A stretch of 64,000 nucleotides of DNA. It comes from Pseudonocardia sp. N23 (GTDB lineage: Bacteria; Actinomycetota; Actinomycetes; Mycobacteriales; Pseudonocardiaceae). The stretch's first letter is position 1, and every line of letters starts with the position of its first letter. Below, piece by piece: positions 7,994 through 17,464 of this stretch. Location: NCBI RefSeq assembly GCF_002583555.1, contig NZ_BEGX01000061.1, forward strand, positions 129,535-193,534. The letters are read 5' to 3'. Below the pieces are notes generated by a model, which saw nothing but the letters and a program-made list of their open reading frames with translations, was not told the origin of the DNA and searched no databases. The translations under genes were made by a program, and so were the position numbers.

Positions 7994-8090
7994 CGCCGAG
8001 CCCCCAGCCCACGTGAGCACAGCCCACACTTTCGGGTGAGTTCCGCGCGCCGGACGCGACTCCGGCGGGCGATGTGGCCACGCTGGGCAC

Positions 8091-8318
8091 ATGCGCTTGC
8101 GGACGCGTCGGGCCGACGATCACCCGGACGGAGAACACTCGGACGGGCAGGAACGGCGCCGGCCGGATCCCCGGCGGGCGACGTCGGCGGTCGCGATGGG
8201 TGCCCTGGTGGCGACGCTCGCGGCCGGCTGGGTCGCGTCCACGGACCCGGCGGCGGCGAACCGTGGCTGGGACGCCGGGCACGCCTTCGAGACGTCCCGG
8301 ATGAGCGCGGACGGCTAG
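8091..8318 (+). CDS. Possible small single-pass membrane or secreted protein
   Basis: A 75-residue frame. An Arg/Asp-rich hydrophilic N-terminus is followed by one hydrophobic stretch (ATSAVAMGALVATLAAGWVA, about residues 30-49) ending near an AAAN site, and a short polar tail. No family is recognised. No ribosome binding site or -10 is evident, so the start is uncertain. The stop TAG overlaps the stop of the converging gene (CTAG, 8315-8318). It could be a real small membrane protein or a chance open frame. Confidence 0.3.
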   Translation: MRLRTRRADDHPDGEHSDGQERRRPDPRRATSAVAMGALVATLAAGWVASTDPAAANRGWDAGHAFETSRMSADG

Positions 8319-9160
8319 CCGAGCTCCAGGCTGCCGTCGGCGAGCCGGCGGTAGACCTCCGCCGCCGCGCGCGACATCCCGTCGGGCAGGCCCTGCGCGG
8401 CGATCGTGTCGGCGGCCTCGTCCATCTCCCCCGCCCACCGCCACGCGCGGTCGCCCGACTTCCCGGCCAGCGCCGCCAGGGACGCGTCGAGGTCACCTCC
8501 CATCCGCGACACCTCGGCACGCAGGTCGTCGAGCACGCCGTAGCCGCGAGCGGCGGCCGTCATCACCGCCCAGATCGTCGGCAACGCCTTGGTGTGCAGC
8601 GCGAAGCACGCCTTGAGGGCGCTCGCCGCGCCGAGCTCGCCGTCGAGGACCTTCGCCGCGAACGGCGACCCGTCGAACAGCGAGGCGACCGCGGGCGCGG
8701 CCGTCCCGGAGAGCCACAGCACTGTCCGGCCGGCCTCCCACGCCGCGGGACCGATGACGGCCCCGTCGACGACCCGGTCCTGGTCGAACAGCGTCGCGAT
8801 CTTCTCCACGGTCGCGGGCGAGACCGCGTTGGCGTCGACGTAGAGGGGTGCCTGGTCGCGGCCCCGGACGGCGTCGGCGACCTGGCCGGCGACGTCGAGC
8901 GCCGCGTGCGGCGGGCAGATCGAGATGACGACGTCGCTGCGCCGGGCGAGCTCGGCGACGTCGGGCACCCCGACGAGGTCGGCGATCTCGGCACGCTTGG
9001 AGGTGACGTCGCTGCGGCCGGCGGCCGCCCACACCACTGCGCTCGCGCGGGGCTTGAGCGCCGAGCCGAGGGCGGAGCCCATGGCGCCGGGATGCAGGAT
9101 GCCGACGACGGGCCGGTCGGGCAGAGCGGCTGCGTTGCTCACCCCGGCATCATCACCCAT
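8315..9160 (-). CDS. NAD(P)-dependent oxidoreductase, 6-phosphogluconate-dehydrogenase-like with DUF1932
   Basis: A 281-residue protein. The N-terminus has a Rossmann fold with GILHPGAMGSALGSAL, the signature of the beta-hydroxyacid/6-phosphogluconate dehydrogenase superfamily. SICPPHAALDVA and VDANAVSPAT follow as in that superfamily. The C-terminal helical part (KACFALHTKALPTIW) matches DUF1932, which replaces the usual C-terminal domain in a branch of these enzymes. It likely oxidises or reduces a small hydroxyacid or imine; the substrate is not readable. The ATG at 9160 is used; a GTG near 9139 is an alternative. Confidence 0.85.
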   Translation of the reverse strand: MGDDAGVSNAAALPDRPVVGILHPGAMGSALGSALKPRASAVVWAAAGRSDVTSKRAEIADLVGVPDVAELARRSDVVISICPPHAALDVAGQVADAVRGRDQAPLYVDANAVSPATVEKIATLFDQDRVVDGAVIGPAAWEAGRTVLWLSGTAAPAVASLFDGSPFAAKVLDGELGAASALKACFALHTKALPTIWAVMTAAARGYGVLDDLRAEVSRMGGDLDASLAALAGKSGDRAWRWAGEMDEAADTIAAQGLPDGMSRAAAEVYRRLADGSLELG

Positions 9161-9174
9161 GCCCGGTGTCGCCG

Positions 9175-9999
9175 TCAGCCCGGCTCGCGGACCGCCAGGA
9201 GGTCACCGACCCGGTCCCGCAGGTCCAGCACCACGGCGCCCGCCCCGGGCACGACGAGCAGCACCAGCACGACGACCGCGACGGCCAGCGCGGGCGCGAC
9301 CAGCAGGGTCTCGACCCGCCCGCCGGTGCGCATCCGCAGCGGCCGCGGCCCGCCGACGGGATACCAGCGCCGTCGCCTGATGGGCAGTGGCCACAGCAGC
9401 GGCGCCCCGGACTCGGTCACCGCGTCGCCGACCGAGTGCACGAGCACCCCGAGGGTGACGGCGGTCCCCAGCCAGCCGGCGGTGCCGTCGACCCCACCGG
9501 GCATCCAGGCGTCGATCGCGTAGGTCAGGCCCGCGGCGATCAGCAGCGACGGCGGGCCGGGAACGAGCGCGTCGAGGCCCTTGATGGCCAGCGCGATGCA
9601 GACGAACAGGGTGGCGAGCAGCACCGGTGCGCCCCAGGCCACCGAGGCGGCGTTGAGCGCGACGCCCAGGCCGGCGGCGAACAGCGCGGTGTGGGTGAGC
9701 CCGCGGTGAGTGCCGCGGCCGGTGTCGCGCGGTGCGCGGGTGAGCCGGTACACCAGCCCGGACAGCGGGCGCACGACCTTCGAGGCCACCGCCGACGCCC
9801 AGGAGAACCGGGTCGTCGCCATGGACGACGGATGGTCGAGGTCGGGCAGCAGCGCCGCGCCCGCGCAGACCGCGGCGAACGTGAGCACTCCGCCGGCGTC
9901 GAGCGGCGCCCCCGACCATCCCGCCGCGAACCCGGCGACGGCGAGTCCCAACGCCGCCCCGGAGAGGGCATGACTGACCCCAAGCACCTTGCGCCCCAC
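9175..9999 (-). CDS. Membrane-bound metal-dependent hydrolase (YdjM/PF04307 type)
   Basis: A protein of about 274 residues with five or more hydrophobic segments. Metal-ligand motifs of the YdjM family are present: LPDLDHPSS, GRGTHRGLTHT and HSVGDAVTESG, all placed at membrane edges. Members are inner-membrane proteins of poorly known function, sometimes linked to the SOS response or to phospholipid hydrolysis. The C-terminal segment (about 25 residues, VAVVVLVLLVV) is a final membrane helix. A GTG at 9999 or 10002 is the probable start just before GRKVLGVSHA; a longer reading to 10065 has no conserved sequence. Confidence 0.82.
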   Translation of the reverse strand: MGRKVLGVSHALSGAALGLAVAGFAAGWSGAPLDAGGVLTFAAVCAGAALLPDLDHPSSMATTRFSWASAVASKVVRPLSGLVYRLTRAPRDTGRGTHRGLTHTALFAAGLGVALNAASVAWGAPVLLATLFVCIALAIKGLDALVPGPPSLLIAAGLTYAIDAWMPGGVDGTAGWLGTAVTLGVLVHSVGDAVTESGAPLLWPLPIRRRRWYPVGGPRPLRMRTGGRVETLLVAPALAVAVVVLVLLVVPGAGAVVLDLRDRVGDLLAVREPG

Positions 10000-10110
10000 C
10001 ACTTCCCACCGCGCCCGGCCTTGCGCGCGGACGGTCGGGGAAACTCTATTCGGGCAGCTGTGCACGGATCGTCAGGCGCGCCGGGACGGGCGTGCGGCAG
10101 GGTGGGGATC

Positions 10111-10872
10111 ATGAGCGACAGCGGATTGGTGGACGTGCTGCGCGGCGACGCCGTCGGGGGTTGGCTGCAGCTTCCCGGGTCGGCCACGGCCGAGGTGATC
10201 GGCTCGGTGGGGTTCGACGTCGTGTGCGTCGACACCCAGCACGGCCTGATCGGTGACGACGCGCTGCTCCCGATGCTGCAGGCCCTCGCCGCGACCGGCA
10301 CCCCGTCGATGGTGCGGGTCCCGTGGAACACCCCCACCCCGATCACGGCGGCGCTCGACCGTGGCGCGGCCGGTGTCGTCGTCCCCATGGTGAACTCCGC
10401 CGAGGAGGCCGCCGCGGCGGCGGCGGCGTGCCGGTGGCCCCCGAACGGCACCCGCAGCTACGGGCCGACGCGGCACGGGTTCATGTCGTCGCCGCCCGGC
10501 GACCCGGTGTGTGCGGTCATGGTGGAGACGGTCGCCGCCGTCGACGCGGTGGCCGACATCGTGGCGGTCGACGGGGTGGACGCGGTCTTCGTCGGCCCGT
10601 CGGACCTGGCGCTGAGCATGGGCAGGCCGACATCGGCGCAGGACGGCGACGACGAGTACGACGCGCTGCTCGCCACCGTGCTCGGGGCGTGCAAGGCCCG
10701 CGAGATGCCCGTCGGCATCTTCTGCGCGTCGGCGGGGCACGTGCAGCGGTTCCGGGAGCTGGGGTTCACGTACTTCTTCGTGCGTGGCGACGGGGCGCTG
10801 CTCGCCGAGATGGCGGCGGCGGAGCTGGCGGCGAGCCGGCCCGGCGGCGCGGAGCCGCTCAGGCGCGGATGA
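10111..10872 (+). CDS. HpcH/HpaI-type aldolase (2-keto-acid aldolase family)
   Basis: A 253-residue TIM-barrel enzyme of the HpcH/HpaI aldolase/citrate lyase family, which cleaves 2-keto-4-hydroxy acids into pyruvate and an aldehyde. Family landmarks are VCVDTQHGLIGDD (catalytic His), VRVPWN, GAAGVVVPMVNSAEEA, VMVETVAAVDAV (metal-binding Glu) and VFVGPSDLALSMG (metal-binding Asp). Length matches the class II pyruvate aldolases. The ATG at 10111 follows GGTGGGG. It stands alone, divergent from the metal hydrolase, and its last 14 bp overlap the end of the converging BrkB gene. The physiological substrate is unknown. Confidence 0.92.
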   Translation: MSDSGLVDVLRGDAVGGWLQLPGSATAEVIGSVGFDVVCVDTQHGLIGDDALLPMLQALAATGTPSMVRVPWNTPTPITAALDRGAAGVVVPMVNSAEEAAAAAAACRWPPNGTRSYGPTRHGFMSSPPGDPVCAVMVETVAAVDAVADIVAVDGVDAVFVGPSDLALSMGRPTSAQDGDDEYDALLATVLGACKAREMPVGIFCASAGHVQRFRELGFTYFFVRGDGALLAEMAAAELAASRPGGAEPLRRG

Positions 10873-11986
10873 CCGCTCCCCCGCCCTTCCCGGGCTCGGG
10901 ATCCTCGGTCGGGCCGTCGGGGCCGTCGGGGCCGTCGGGGCCGTCGGGGCCGTCGGGGCCGTCGATGGGCTCCCGCGTCGTCAGCGCGCCCCGGCGGTCG
11001 TTGAGCCGGGCCGGCCACAGCTCCTGGATGGCGGCGTTGAGGTGCGCGCCGAGCACGATCGCGAAGCCGATGAAGAACGCGGCGAGCAGGAACGCGATCG
11101 GCGCGGCCAGCGCGCCGTAGGTGTAGCCGGTGCCGGTCAGCCAGTCGATGTAGACGCGCAGCCCGGTCACCCCGACCAGGAACACGACGGCGGCGAGCAG
11201 CGCCCCGGGCAGCCCCCGCCACCAGGGCGGTTTGGCCGGCAGCGCGACCTTGTAGAGCGTCGTGAGCGCGAACACGAGGATGATCCCGATGACCGGGTAG
11301 TACAGGTTGGAGATCAGCGTCATCGCCGTCGGCCGCCACGACTCGGGCAGGATGCCGGGCAGCCGGTCGGGGCCGAGCGCGAGCAGTGGCAGCGAGATGA
11401 TGCCGCCGACGAGGCCCACCAGGTACAGCAGCAGCGCGAGGATGCGCTGCCACACCGGGTTGCGGATGCCGTACTGGCCGTGGGCGCGGGTGATGGCGTC
11501 GACGAACGACGACATCGCCGACGACCCCGACCACAGCGAGATGACGAAGCCGAGCGAGATCAGCTCGCTGCGGCCGGTCGTGAGGATCTGGGAGACGGTC
11601 GGGGCGATGATCTCGTCGACGGCGTTGCGGCTGAAGATGCCGCTGGTGGCGGTGACGATCCGGTTCTCGACGACCTCGGCGGTGTCGGGGCCGAACCAGC
11701 CGCCGATGTAGCCGAGGGCGCCGAGCAGCCCCAGCAGCAGCGGGGGCAGCGACAGCGTCTGCCAGAACGCCGCCGACGCGGACTCGGAGAAGATGTTGTC
11801 GTCCCAGGCGCCGCCGACGGTGCGGGTGAGCAGCCGTCGCGCCCCGGGCTCGCGGCGGCGTCTCCCGTCCTCCACCTCGGCGCCGGGCGGGAGATCCTCG
11901 GTCGCGTCGACGTCCTGCCCGACCGGTGCCGTCGACGGCTCGGGCGGGGTCGTGGCCCCGTCCTTCCCCGGATGCAGCTCGGTCAC
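10859..11986 (-). CDS. YihY/BrkB family inner-membrane protein with a (Asp-Gly-Pro) repeat tail
   Basis: A 375-residue protein. A charged cytoplasmic N-terminus (about 80 residues) precedes the YihY/BrkB domain, with AFWQTLSLPPLLLGLLGALG, a GSSAMSSFVDAI phrase typical of the family, and about six membrane helices to residue 340. The C-terminus is an Asp-Gly-Pro repeat encoded by six 9-bp DNA repeats. The family was once annotated as ribonuclease BN in error; its members are membrane proteins of unclear transport function. The GTG at 11986 is the likely start. No operon partner is evident; meaB lies 91 bp upstream of it in the same direction. Confidence 0.88.
   Translation of the reverse strand: MTELHPGKDGATTPPEPSTAPVGQDVDATEDLPPGAEVEDGRRRREPGARRLLTRTVGGAWDDNIFSESASAAFWQTLSLPPLLLGLLGALGYIGGWFGPDTAEVVENRIVTATSGIFSRNAVDEIIAPTVSQILTTGRSELISLGFVISLWSGSSAMSSFVDAITRAHGQYGIRNPVWQRILALLLYLVGLVGGIISLPLLALGPDRLPGILPESWRPTAMTLISNLYYPVIGIILVFALTTLYKVALPAKPPWWRGLPGALLAAVVFLVGVTGLRVYIDWLTGTGYTYGALAAPIAFLLAAFFIGFAIVLGAHLNAAIQELWPARLNDRRGALTTREPIDGPDGPDGPDGPDGPDGPTEDPEPGKGGGAVIRA
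10911..10964. repeat. 9-bp tandem repeat x6 coding Asp-Gly-Pro
   Basis: Six perfect copies of GGGCCGTCG. On the minus strand they encode successive Asp-Gly-Pro triplets in the BrkB C-terminal tail. Copy number could vary by slippage without shifting the frame. Confidence 0.95.
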
Positions 11987-12077
11987 GGGTCCAGGATGCT
12001 CTCCCGCAGCGGGTCGCGCCGGTTCCGTGGCCGGGCCGTGACCGGCCGGAACGGGTGAACCGCCCGTACCGCGGGGC

Positions 12078-13058
12078 TCAGCCGAGGAGATCGAGGACCG
12101 TCCGGGCGGCGACGCTGGGCGGCACCTCGCCGTCGCGGACCTCGCGTTCCAGGGCCGGGAGCTTCTCCCGCACGCCGGGGTCGGACCGCAGCCGGTCCAT
12201 GAGCTGGTCGCGCACCATCGCCCACATCCACTCGACCTGCTGGGTCGCGCGCCGACCGGCGAGCTCACCGGTCCCGTCGAGGGTGGCCCGGTGCTTCTCG
12301 ACGGCATCCCAGACGTCGTCGAGCCCCGCACCGGTCTGCGCGGAGCACGGCAGGACGGGCGGGCGCCACGCCTCGCTGGCCGGGGTCATGAGTCGCAGCG
12401 CGGACCGCAGCTCGGCGGCGGCGGCGCGGGCCTCCTTCTCGTGCGGGCCGTCGGCCTTGTTGACGGCGACGACGTCGGCGATCTCGAGGATGCCCTTCTT
12501 GATGCCCTGCAACGAGTCGCCGGTGCGCGCGATCGTGAGGAACAGGAAGGTGTCGACCATCTCCGAGACGGCGACCTCGGACTGCCCCACCCCGACGGTC
12601 TCGACGAGGACGACGTCGAAGCCCGCCGCCTCCATCAGCACGATGGTCTCGCGGGTGGCGCGGGCGACGCCGCCGAGCGTGCCGGCGCTCGGCGAGGGCC
12701 GGACGAACGCGTGGTCGTCGGTGGCGAGGCGGGCCATGCGCGTCTTGTCGCCCAGGATGGAACCCTTGGTGCGGGTCGAGGACGGGTCCACGGCGAGGAC
12801 GGCGACCCGGTGCCCGTCGCCGGTGAGCCGGGTGCCGAGCGCCTCGATGAACGTCGACTTGCCGACACCGGGGACCCCGCTGATGCCGACCCGCACGGCG
12901 GCGCCCGCGTGCGGCTGCAGCCGTGAGAGCAGGTCCTGGGCCGCGACGCGGTGGTCGGGCCGGGTCGACTCGACGAGGGTGATCGCCCGGGCCAGCAGTG
13001 AGCGTGAGCCGCCGAGCACGCCGTCGGTGAGCGCGTCGACGTCGATCCGCCGGGCCAC
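12078..13058 (-). CDS. meaB: Methylmalonyl-CoA mutase-associated GTPase MeaB
   Basis: A 326-residue G3E-family P-loop GTPase. It has a Walker A motif GVPGVGKST at residues 61-69, the switch phrase [28 protein letters not shown] as the Walker B/switch III region and NKADG for guanine recognition. MeaB loads adenosylcobalamin into methylmalonyl-CoA mutase and protects it from inactivation, and its position 77 bp after mutB agrees. The GTG at 13058 has a GGGGAGGA ribosome binding site six bases upstream, which is why it is preferred over the ATG at 13121. Confidence 0.96.
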   Translation of the reverse strand: MARRIDVDALTDGVLGGSRSLLARAITLVESTRPDHRVAAQDLLSRLQPHAGAAVRVGISGVPGVGKSTFIEALGTRLTGDGHRVAVLAVDPSSTRTKGSILGDKTRMARLATDDHAFVRPSPSAGTLGGVARATRETIVLMEAAGFDVVLVETVGVGQSEVAVSEMVDTFLFLTIARTGDSLQGIKKGILEIADVVAVNKADGPHEKEARAAAAELRSALRLMTPASEAWRPPVLPCSAQTGAGLDDVWDAVEKHRATLDGTGELAGRRATQQVEWMWAMVRDQLMDRLRSDPGVREKLPALEREVRDGEVPPSVAARTVLDLLG

Positions 13059-13135
13059 GTGCGTTCCTCCCCTGTCGACGCGGGATCCGCGCCGGGCTCG
13101 ACGTCGGACTGTTTCGATCATGCTCCCCGGCGGTC

Positions 13136-15355
13136 TCAGGTCGAGCTCGGCGGGGTCCCCGGCTCGTCGGTGGGCTCCCCGTGCAGGGCGGCCGTCAGCT
13201 TCCCGACGAGGTCGATCGCCGCCTCCGCGATGACGGTGCCGGGCCCGAACACCGCAGCGGCGCCCATCTCCAGCAGCTCGGGGACGTCGGCGGGCGGGAT
13301 GACGCCGCCGACGACGACCATGATGTCCTCGCGGTCGAGCTCGGCCAGCGCCGAGCGCAGCTCCGGCACCAGCGTGAGGTGCCCCGCGGCGAGGGAGCTG
13401 ACGCCGACGACGTGCACGTCGGCCTCGACGGCCTGGCGGGCGACCTCGCCGGGGGTCTGGAACAGCGGGCCCACGTCGACGTCGAACCCGAGGTCGGCGA
13501 ACGCGGTCGCGATGACCTTCTGGCCGCGGTCGTGGCCGTCCTGGCCCATCTTGGCGACCAGGATGCGGGGCCGGCGGCCCTCCTCCTCGGCGAACTCGTC
13601 GACGAGCTCGCGGGCACGGGCGATCGCCGGGTTGCGCCCGGCTTCCTCGGAGTACACGCCGGAGATGATCCTGATCTGGCCGGAGTGCCGCCCGAACACC
13701 TTCTCCAACGCGTCGGAGATCTCCCCGACGGTGGCCTTCGCGCGGGCGGCGTCGACGGCGAGGGCCAGCAGGTTCTGCGACGCGTCGCGGGCGGTGCCCT
13801 CCGCGATGGCGGCGGCGGCGCCGGTGAGCCTGTCCAGCGCGGCGTCGACCTCGCGGGAGTCGCGCTCGCGGCGCAGCCGCTCCAGCTTCTCCAGCTGCTC
13901 GCGGCGGACGTCGGCGTTGTCGACCTTGAGCACGTCGATCTGCTCGTCGGTCTCGGTGAGGTACTTGTTGACGCCGATGACGGGCTGGCGGCCGGAGTCG
14001 ATGCGCGCCTGGGTGCGGGCGGCGGCCTCCTCGACGCGCAGCTTCGGGATGCCGGCGTCGATGGCCTGGGCCATGCCGCCGGCCTTCTCGACCTCGCTGA
14101 TGTGTGCCCAGGCGCGGCGGGCGAGGTCGTAGGTGAGGCGTTCGACGTAGTAGCTGCCGCCCCAGGGGTCGATGACGTTCGTCGTGCCCGACTCCTGCTG
14201 CAGCAGGAGCTGGGTGTTGCGGGCGATCCGGGCGGAGAAGTCCGTCGGCAGCGCGAGGGCCTCGTCCAGGGCGTTGGTGTGCAGGCTCTGGGTGTGGCCC
14301 TGGGTGGCGGCCATCGCCTCCACGCAGGTGCGGACGACGTTGTTGTAGACGTCCTGGGCCGTCAGCGACCAGCCCGAGGTCTGGGAGTGCGTCCGCAGCG
14401 ACAGCGACTTGGTGTTCGTCGGGTCGAACTGCGACACCAGCTTCGCCCAGAGCAGGCGCGCGGCCCGCATCTTGGCGACCTCCATGAAGAAGTTCATGCC
14501 GATCGCCCAGAAGAAGCTCAGCCGCGGCGCGAACCTGTCGACGTCGAGACCCGCGTCGATCCCGGCCCGCAGGTACTCCACACCGTCCGCGAGCGTGTAG
14601 GCCAGCTCGAGGTCGTTGGTGGCCCCGGCCTCCTGGATGTGGTAGCCGGAGATCGAGATCGAGTTGAACTTCGGCATCTTCTCCGACGTGAAGCGGAAGA
14701 TGTCGGAGATGATCTGCATCGACGGCTGCGGCGGGTAGATGTAGGTGTTGCGGACCATGAACTCCTTGAGGATGTCGTTCTGGATCGTCCCCGTGAGCTG
14801 CTCCGGCGCCACCCCCTGCTCCTCCGCCGCCACGATGAAGAGGGCGAGTACGGGCAGAACGGCGCCGTTCATGGTCATCGACACCGACATCTTGTCCAGC
14901 GGGATGCCGTCGAAGAGCTGGCGCATGTCGTAGATCGAGTCGATCGCGACGCCCGCCATGCCGACGTCACCGGAGACGCGCGGGTGGTCGGAGTCGTAGC
15001 CGCGGTGGGTGGCCAGGTCGAACGCGATCGACAGGCCCTTCTGGCCGGCGGCGAGGTTGCGGCGGTAGAAGGCGTTGGACGCCGCGGCGGTGGAGAACCC
15101 GGCGTACTGACGCACCGTCCAGGGCTGGGTGACGTACATCGTCGGGTAGGGGCCGCGCAGGTAGGGCGCGATGCCCGGGTAGGTGCCGAGGAAGTCGACG
15201 TCGTCGAGGTCGCCCGCGGTGTAGAGCGCCTTGACCGGGATGCCCTCGGGCGACTCCCACGGCTCCGGCGCGGCCCCGCCGAGGGCGGCGGACCAGTCGG
15301 TCGACGGGGCGGCGCCGCCGTCCAGGTCGATCCGGGTGAAGTCGGGAACGGTCAT
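13136..15355 (-). CDS. mutB: Methylmalonyl-CoA mutase, large (catalytic) subunit
   Basis: A 739-residue protein, the usual length of MutB/ScpA. The N-terminal TIM barrel has the substrate-channel phrases [17 protein letters not shown] and [12 protein letters not shown] and a conserved [10 protein letters not shown]. The C-terminal B12 domain (about 600-735) carries the lower-axial histidine motif GQDGHDRG and ends with GGVIPPAD and FGPGT. With MutA it isomerises methylmalonyl-CoA to succinyl-CoA using adenosylcobalamin, feeding propionyl-CoA, odd-chain fatty acids and branched amino acids into the TCA cycle. Its ATG overlaps the mutA stop (ATGA, 15352-15355), so the subunits are translationally coupled. 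Confidence 0.97.
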   Translation of the reverse strand: MTVPDFTRIDLDGGAAPSTDWSAALGGAAPEPWESPEGIPVKALYTAGDLDDVDFLGTYPGIAPYLRGPYPTMYVTQPWTVRQYAGFSTAAASNAFYRRNLAAGQKGLSIAFDLATHRGYDSDHPRVSGDVGMAGVAIDSIYDMRQLFDGIPLDKMSVSMTMNGAVLPVLALFIVAAEEQGVAPEQLTGTIQNDILKEFMVRNTYIYPPQPSMQIISDIFRFTSEKMPKFNSISISGYHIQEAGATNDLELAYTLADGVEYLRAGIDAGLDVDRFAPRLSFFWAIGMNFFMEVAKMRAARLLWAKLVSQFDPTNTKSLSLRTHSQTSGWSLTAQDVYNNVVRTCVEAMAATQGHTQSLHTNALDEALALPTDFSARIARNTQLLLQQESGTTNVIDPWGGSYYVERLTYDLARRAWAHISEVEKAGGMAQAIDAGIPKLRVEEAAARTQARIDSGRQPVIGVNKYLTETDEQIDVLKVDNADVRREQLEKLERLRRERDSREVDAALDRLTGAAAAIAEGTARDASQNLLALAVDAARAKATVGEISDALEKVFGRHSGQIRIISGVYSEEAGRNPAIARARELVDEFAEEEGRRPRILVAKMGQDGHDRGQKVIATAFADLGFDVDVGPLFQTPGEVARQAVEADVHVVGVSSLAAGHLTLVPELRSALAELDREDIMVVVGGVIPPADVPELLEMGAAAVFGPGTVIAEAAIDLVGKLTAALHGEPTDEPGTPPSST

Positions 15356-17271
15356 CGGGCGTCCTGTCCCTTCGCGGCGTCGAGCGCGGCGTACACGTCG
15401 TCGATGACGGCCAGCGCGTCGCAGCCGGCGTGGAGCGTCGCGTCGACGCCGTCGACCTCGGCGCGGCCCGCGAGCAGGACGCGGGTGGCGCCGGCGGCGC
15501 GCAGGGCGGCGACGGTCTCGGCGGCGCGGTCGGCGTAGGCCTTGTCGGTGCCGCACAGCACCGCGACCGGGGTGCCGGTCTCGGCGAAGGCGGCGGCGAC
15601 GTCGGCCGCGGACTCCGTCGGCCCGGCCTCGGGGGTCGCGATGCCGCCCGCGCCGAGCAGGTTGCGCGCGAACCCGGCACGGGCGCTGTGCGCGGCGACG
15701 GGGCCCAGCGTGGCCAGGAACGCCGCGGGCCGGGCACCGGTCTCGGCGAGGAGCACGTCGGAGCGGTCGCGGCGGTCCTCGAAGGGCGCCGCGGCGCGGT
15801 ACACCGGTAGCCCGCCCGCAGCCGTCGGGGCGGGGTGCGGTGCGCGCTCGACGGGCTTCTCGTCGAGGTCGGGGAACTCGCTCACCCCGGTGAGCGGGGT
15901 GCGGCGGGTCGCGACATCGCGTTCGCGGCGCTCCCGCACCGCGGCGGTGGCGTCGGCGACGAAGCCGGAGTCGAGTGCGGCGACGGCGCCGCCGGCGGCC
16001 TCGATCCCCTGGAAGAACGTCCACGCGGCGTGGGCGAGGGCGTCGGTGCGGTTCTCGACGTACCAGGACCCGCCCGCGGGGTCGACGACCCGTGCGAGGT
16101 GGGACTCCATGATCAGCAGCGACTGGGTGTTGCGGGCGATGCGCCGTGAGAACGGCTCGGCGATGCCGACGGCCTCGTCGAACGGGGCGATCGTGACCGC
16201 GTCGGCGCCACCGACGCCGGCGGCGAATCCGGCGACGGTGCCGCGCAGCATGTTCACCCAGGGGTCGCGCCGCGTGGCGGTGACCGGTGAGCTGACGGCG
16301 TGCTGGGCCTGCCCGGGGGCGTCGGCGGCGCCGCAGGCCTCCATGACCCGCGACCACAGCCGCCGCGCCGAACGCAGCAGCGCGATCGTCGCGAACTGGT
16401 CGCCGGTGGCGGCGTAGCGGAACTCGAGCAGCCGGGCAGCGGTGGCGATGTCGAGGCCGCCGTCGGTGAGCGCGCGCAGGTAGGCGACCCCCGCGGCGAG
16501 CGACCAGCCGAGCTGCTGGGCGTCGGAGGCGCCGGCGCCGTGCACGGGCAGCGCGTCGACGACGATCGCGCGCATGCCCGGGTAGTCCTGGGCGACGCGG
16601 CGGGCCAGCGGCAGGACCGAGTCGGCGGGCGGGCCGTCGCCGGTGGCGGCGCGCAGGCCGATCGGGTCGAGCCCGAGGTTGGCGCGGACCTCGGAGGCGG
16701 CGACGTCGGATGCGTCGACGTGGGCGAGGAACGCCTCGGCGGCGGCCTCGGCGTCGACACCGGCGTCGAGGACGACGGGGGCGAGGTCGAGCAGCACGCC
16801 GTCGAGGGCGGCGGGCAGGTCGGCGACGGCGACCCCGTTCACGCCGGCCCCGAGCCACAGCGAGGTCACCCCGTTGTCGAGGTCCTCGGCGGCGGCAGCC
16901 GCGACCGCGGCCGGGTCGGCGGCGGTGTGCCGGGCGCGGACGTCCCAGCCGTCGGGCACGTGACCGGCGGCGCGGCTGCCGCGGACGAAGGGGGCGGCGC
17001 CGGGGACACCGGCCTGGGCGGCGGGGGCGTCGTCGGCGGTGTAGAGCGGGTGGACACCGATGCCGTCGAGGGTGTCACGGACGAGCGTGTCGACGCCCGA
17101 CCCGGTGGGGGCGTCCTCGGCGAGGCGGCGCGCCTTGCGCAGCACCCCGTCGACGAGTGCGGCCCACTCCTCGCGGGAGGCCTGCGGGAACTCCCCCGCC
17201 AGCACGAGCTCGTCGGGTTCCTCGGGGGCGTCCCGATCCAGAACATCGGGGTCCACCTGCGGCGAACTCAT
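15352..17271 (-). CDS. mutA: Methylmalonyl-CoA mutase, small subunit
   Basis: A 639-residue homologue of MutB that forms the second half of the heterodimer. The barrel part is recognisable ([47 protein letters not shown]). As expected for the small subunit, the C-terminal B12 domain is degenerate: the DxHxxG cobalamin motif seen in MutB is absent. The ATG at 17271 has GAGGAG five bases upstream. It is the first gene of mutA-mutB-meaB and divergent from cydA. A TANNNT -10 (TAGACT on the minus strand, 17317-17322) may drive it. Confidence 0.96.
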   Translation of the reverse strand: MSSPQVDPDVLDRDAPEEPDELVLAGEFPQASREEWAALVDGVLRKARRLAEDAPTGSGVDTLVRDTLDGIGVHPLYTADDAPAAQAGVPGAAPFVRGSRAAGHVPDGWDVRARHTAADPAAVAAAAAEDLDNGVTSLWLGAGVNGVAVADLPAALDGVLLDLAPVVLDAGVDAEAAAEAFLAHVDASDVAASEVRANLGLDPIGLRAATGDGPPADSVLPLARRVAQDYPGMRAIVVDALPVHGAGASDAQQLGWSLAAGVAYLRALTDGGLDIATAARLLEFRYAATGDQFATIALLRSARRLWSRVMEACGAADAPGQAQHAVSSPVTATRRDPWVNMLRGTVAGFAAGVGGADAVTIAPFDEAVGIAEPFSRRIARNTQSLLIMESHLARVVDPAGGSWYVENRTDALAHAAWTFFQGIEAAGGAVAALDSGFVADATAAVRERRERDVATRRTPLTGVSEFPDLDEKPVERAPHPAPTAAGGLPVYRAAAPFEDRRDRSDVLLAETGARPAAFLATLGPVAAHSARAGFARNLLGAGGIATPEAGPTESAADVAAAFAETGTPVAVLCGTDKAYADRAAETVAALRAAGATRVLLAGRAEVDGVDATLHAGCDALAVIDDVYAALDAAKGQDAR

Positions 17272-17410
17272 CAGCTCTCCTCACCGGCCGCCAATGGCCG
17301 TGTCCGCGATGGGCGGAGTCTAGGTCGGTTCGCGTGACCCCGGCACGGTGTGTGTCACCGGGCTCACGCGCCGGACCCGGTGTCGCACAGCACAACGTCC
17401 ACTCGCGACT

Positions 17411-17445
17411 TTCTACGTGGTGTAGAACTACTACAGAACGTAGAA
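17411..17445. promoter_or_regulatory. Two tandem 17-bp dyads upstream of cydA (candidate repressor sites)
   Basis: TTCTAC-N5-GTAGAA (17411-17427) and TACTAC-N5-GTAGAA (17429-17445) lie one base apart, so the same site is repeated with an 18-bp period. The first is a perfect inverted repeat. The pair ends 19 bases before the cydA ATG and has much lower GC than its surroundings. The layout suggests cooperative binding of two repressor dimers over the cyd promoter. CTAC/GTAG half-sites recall BlaI/MecI/CopY-type repressors, but that link is inference. Confidence 0.65.
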
Positions 17446-17464
17446 GATCCGGCCGGAGGCCCAC

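Noticed and set aside
10003..10065. Longer start for the YdjM-type hydrolase
   Set aside because: The added residues show no family similarity and would use up the promoter space of the divergent aldolase gene.
15356..16858. Upstream extension of the mutB frame (open reading to 16858)
   Set aside because: It lies within mutA in another frame and is Arg-rich. The mutB ATG at 15355 overlaps the mutA stop, as expected for the pair.
17272..17464. Search for a Rex or Crp site in the mutA-cydA gap
   Set aside because: No TTGTGAA-type Rex site is present. TGTGT...CTCACG near 17351 has the wrong spacing for Crp; only the tandem CTAC/GTAG dyads stand out.
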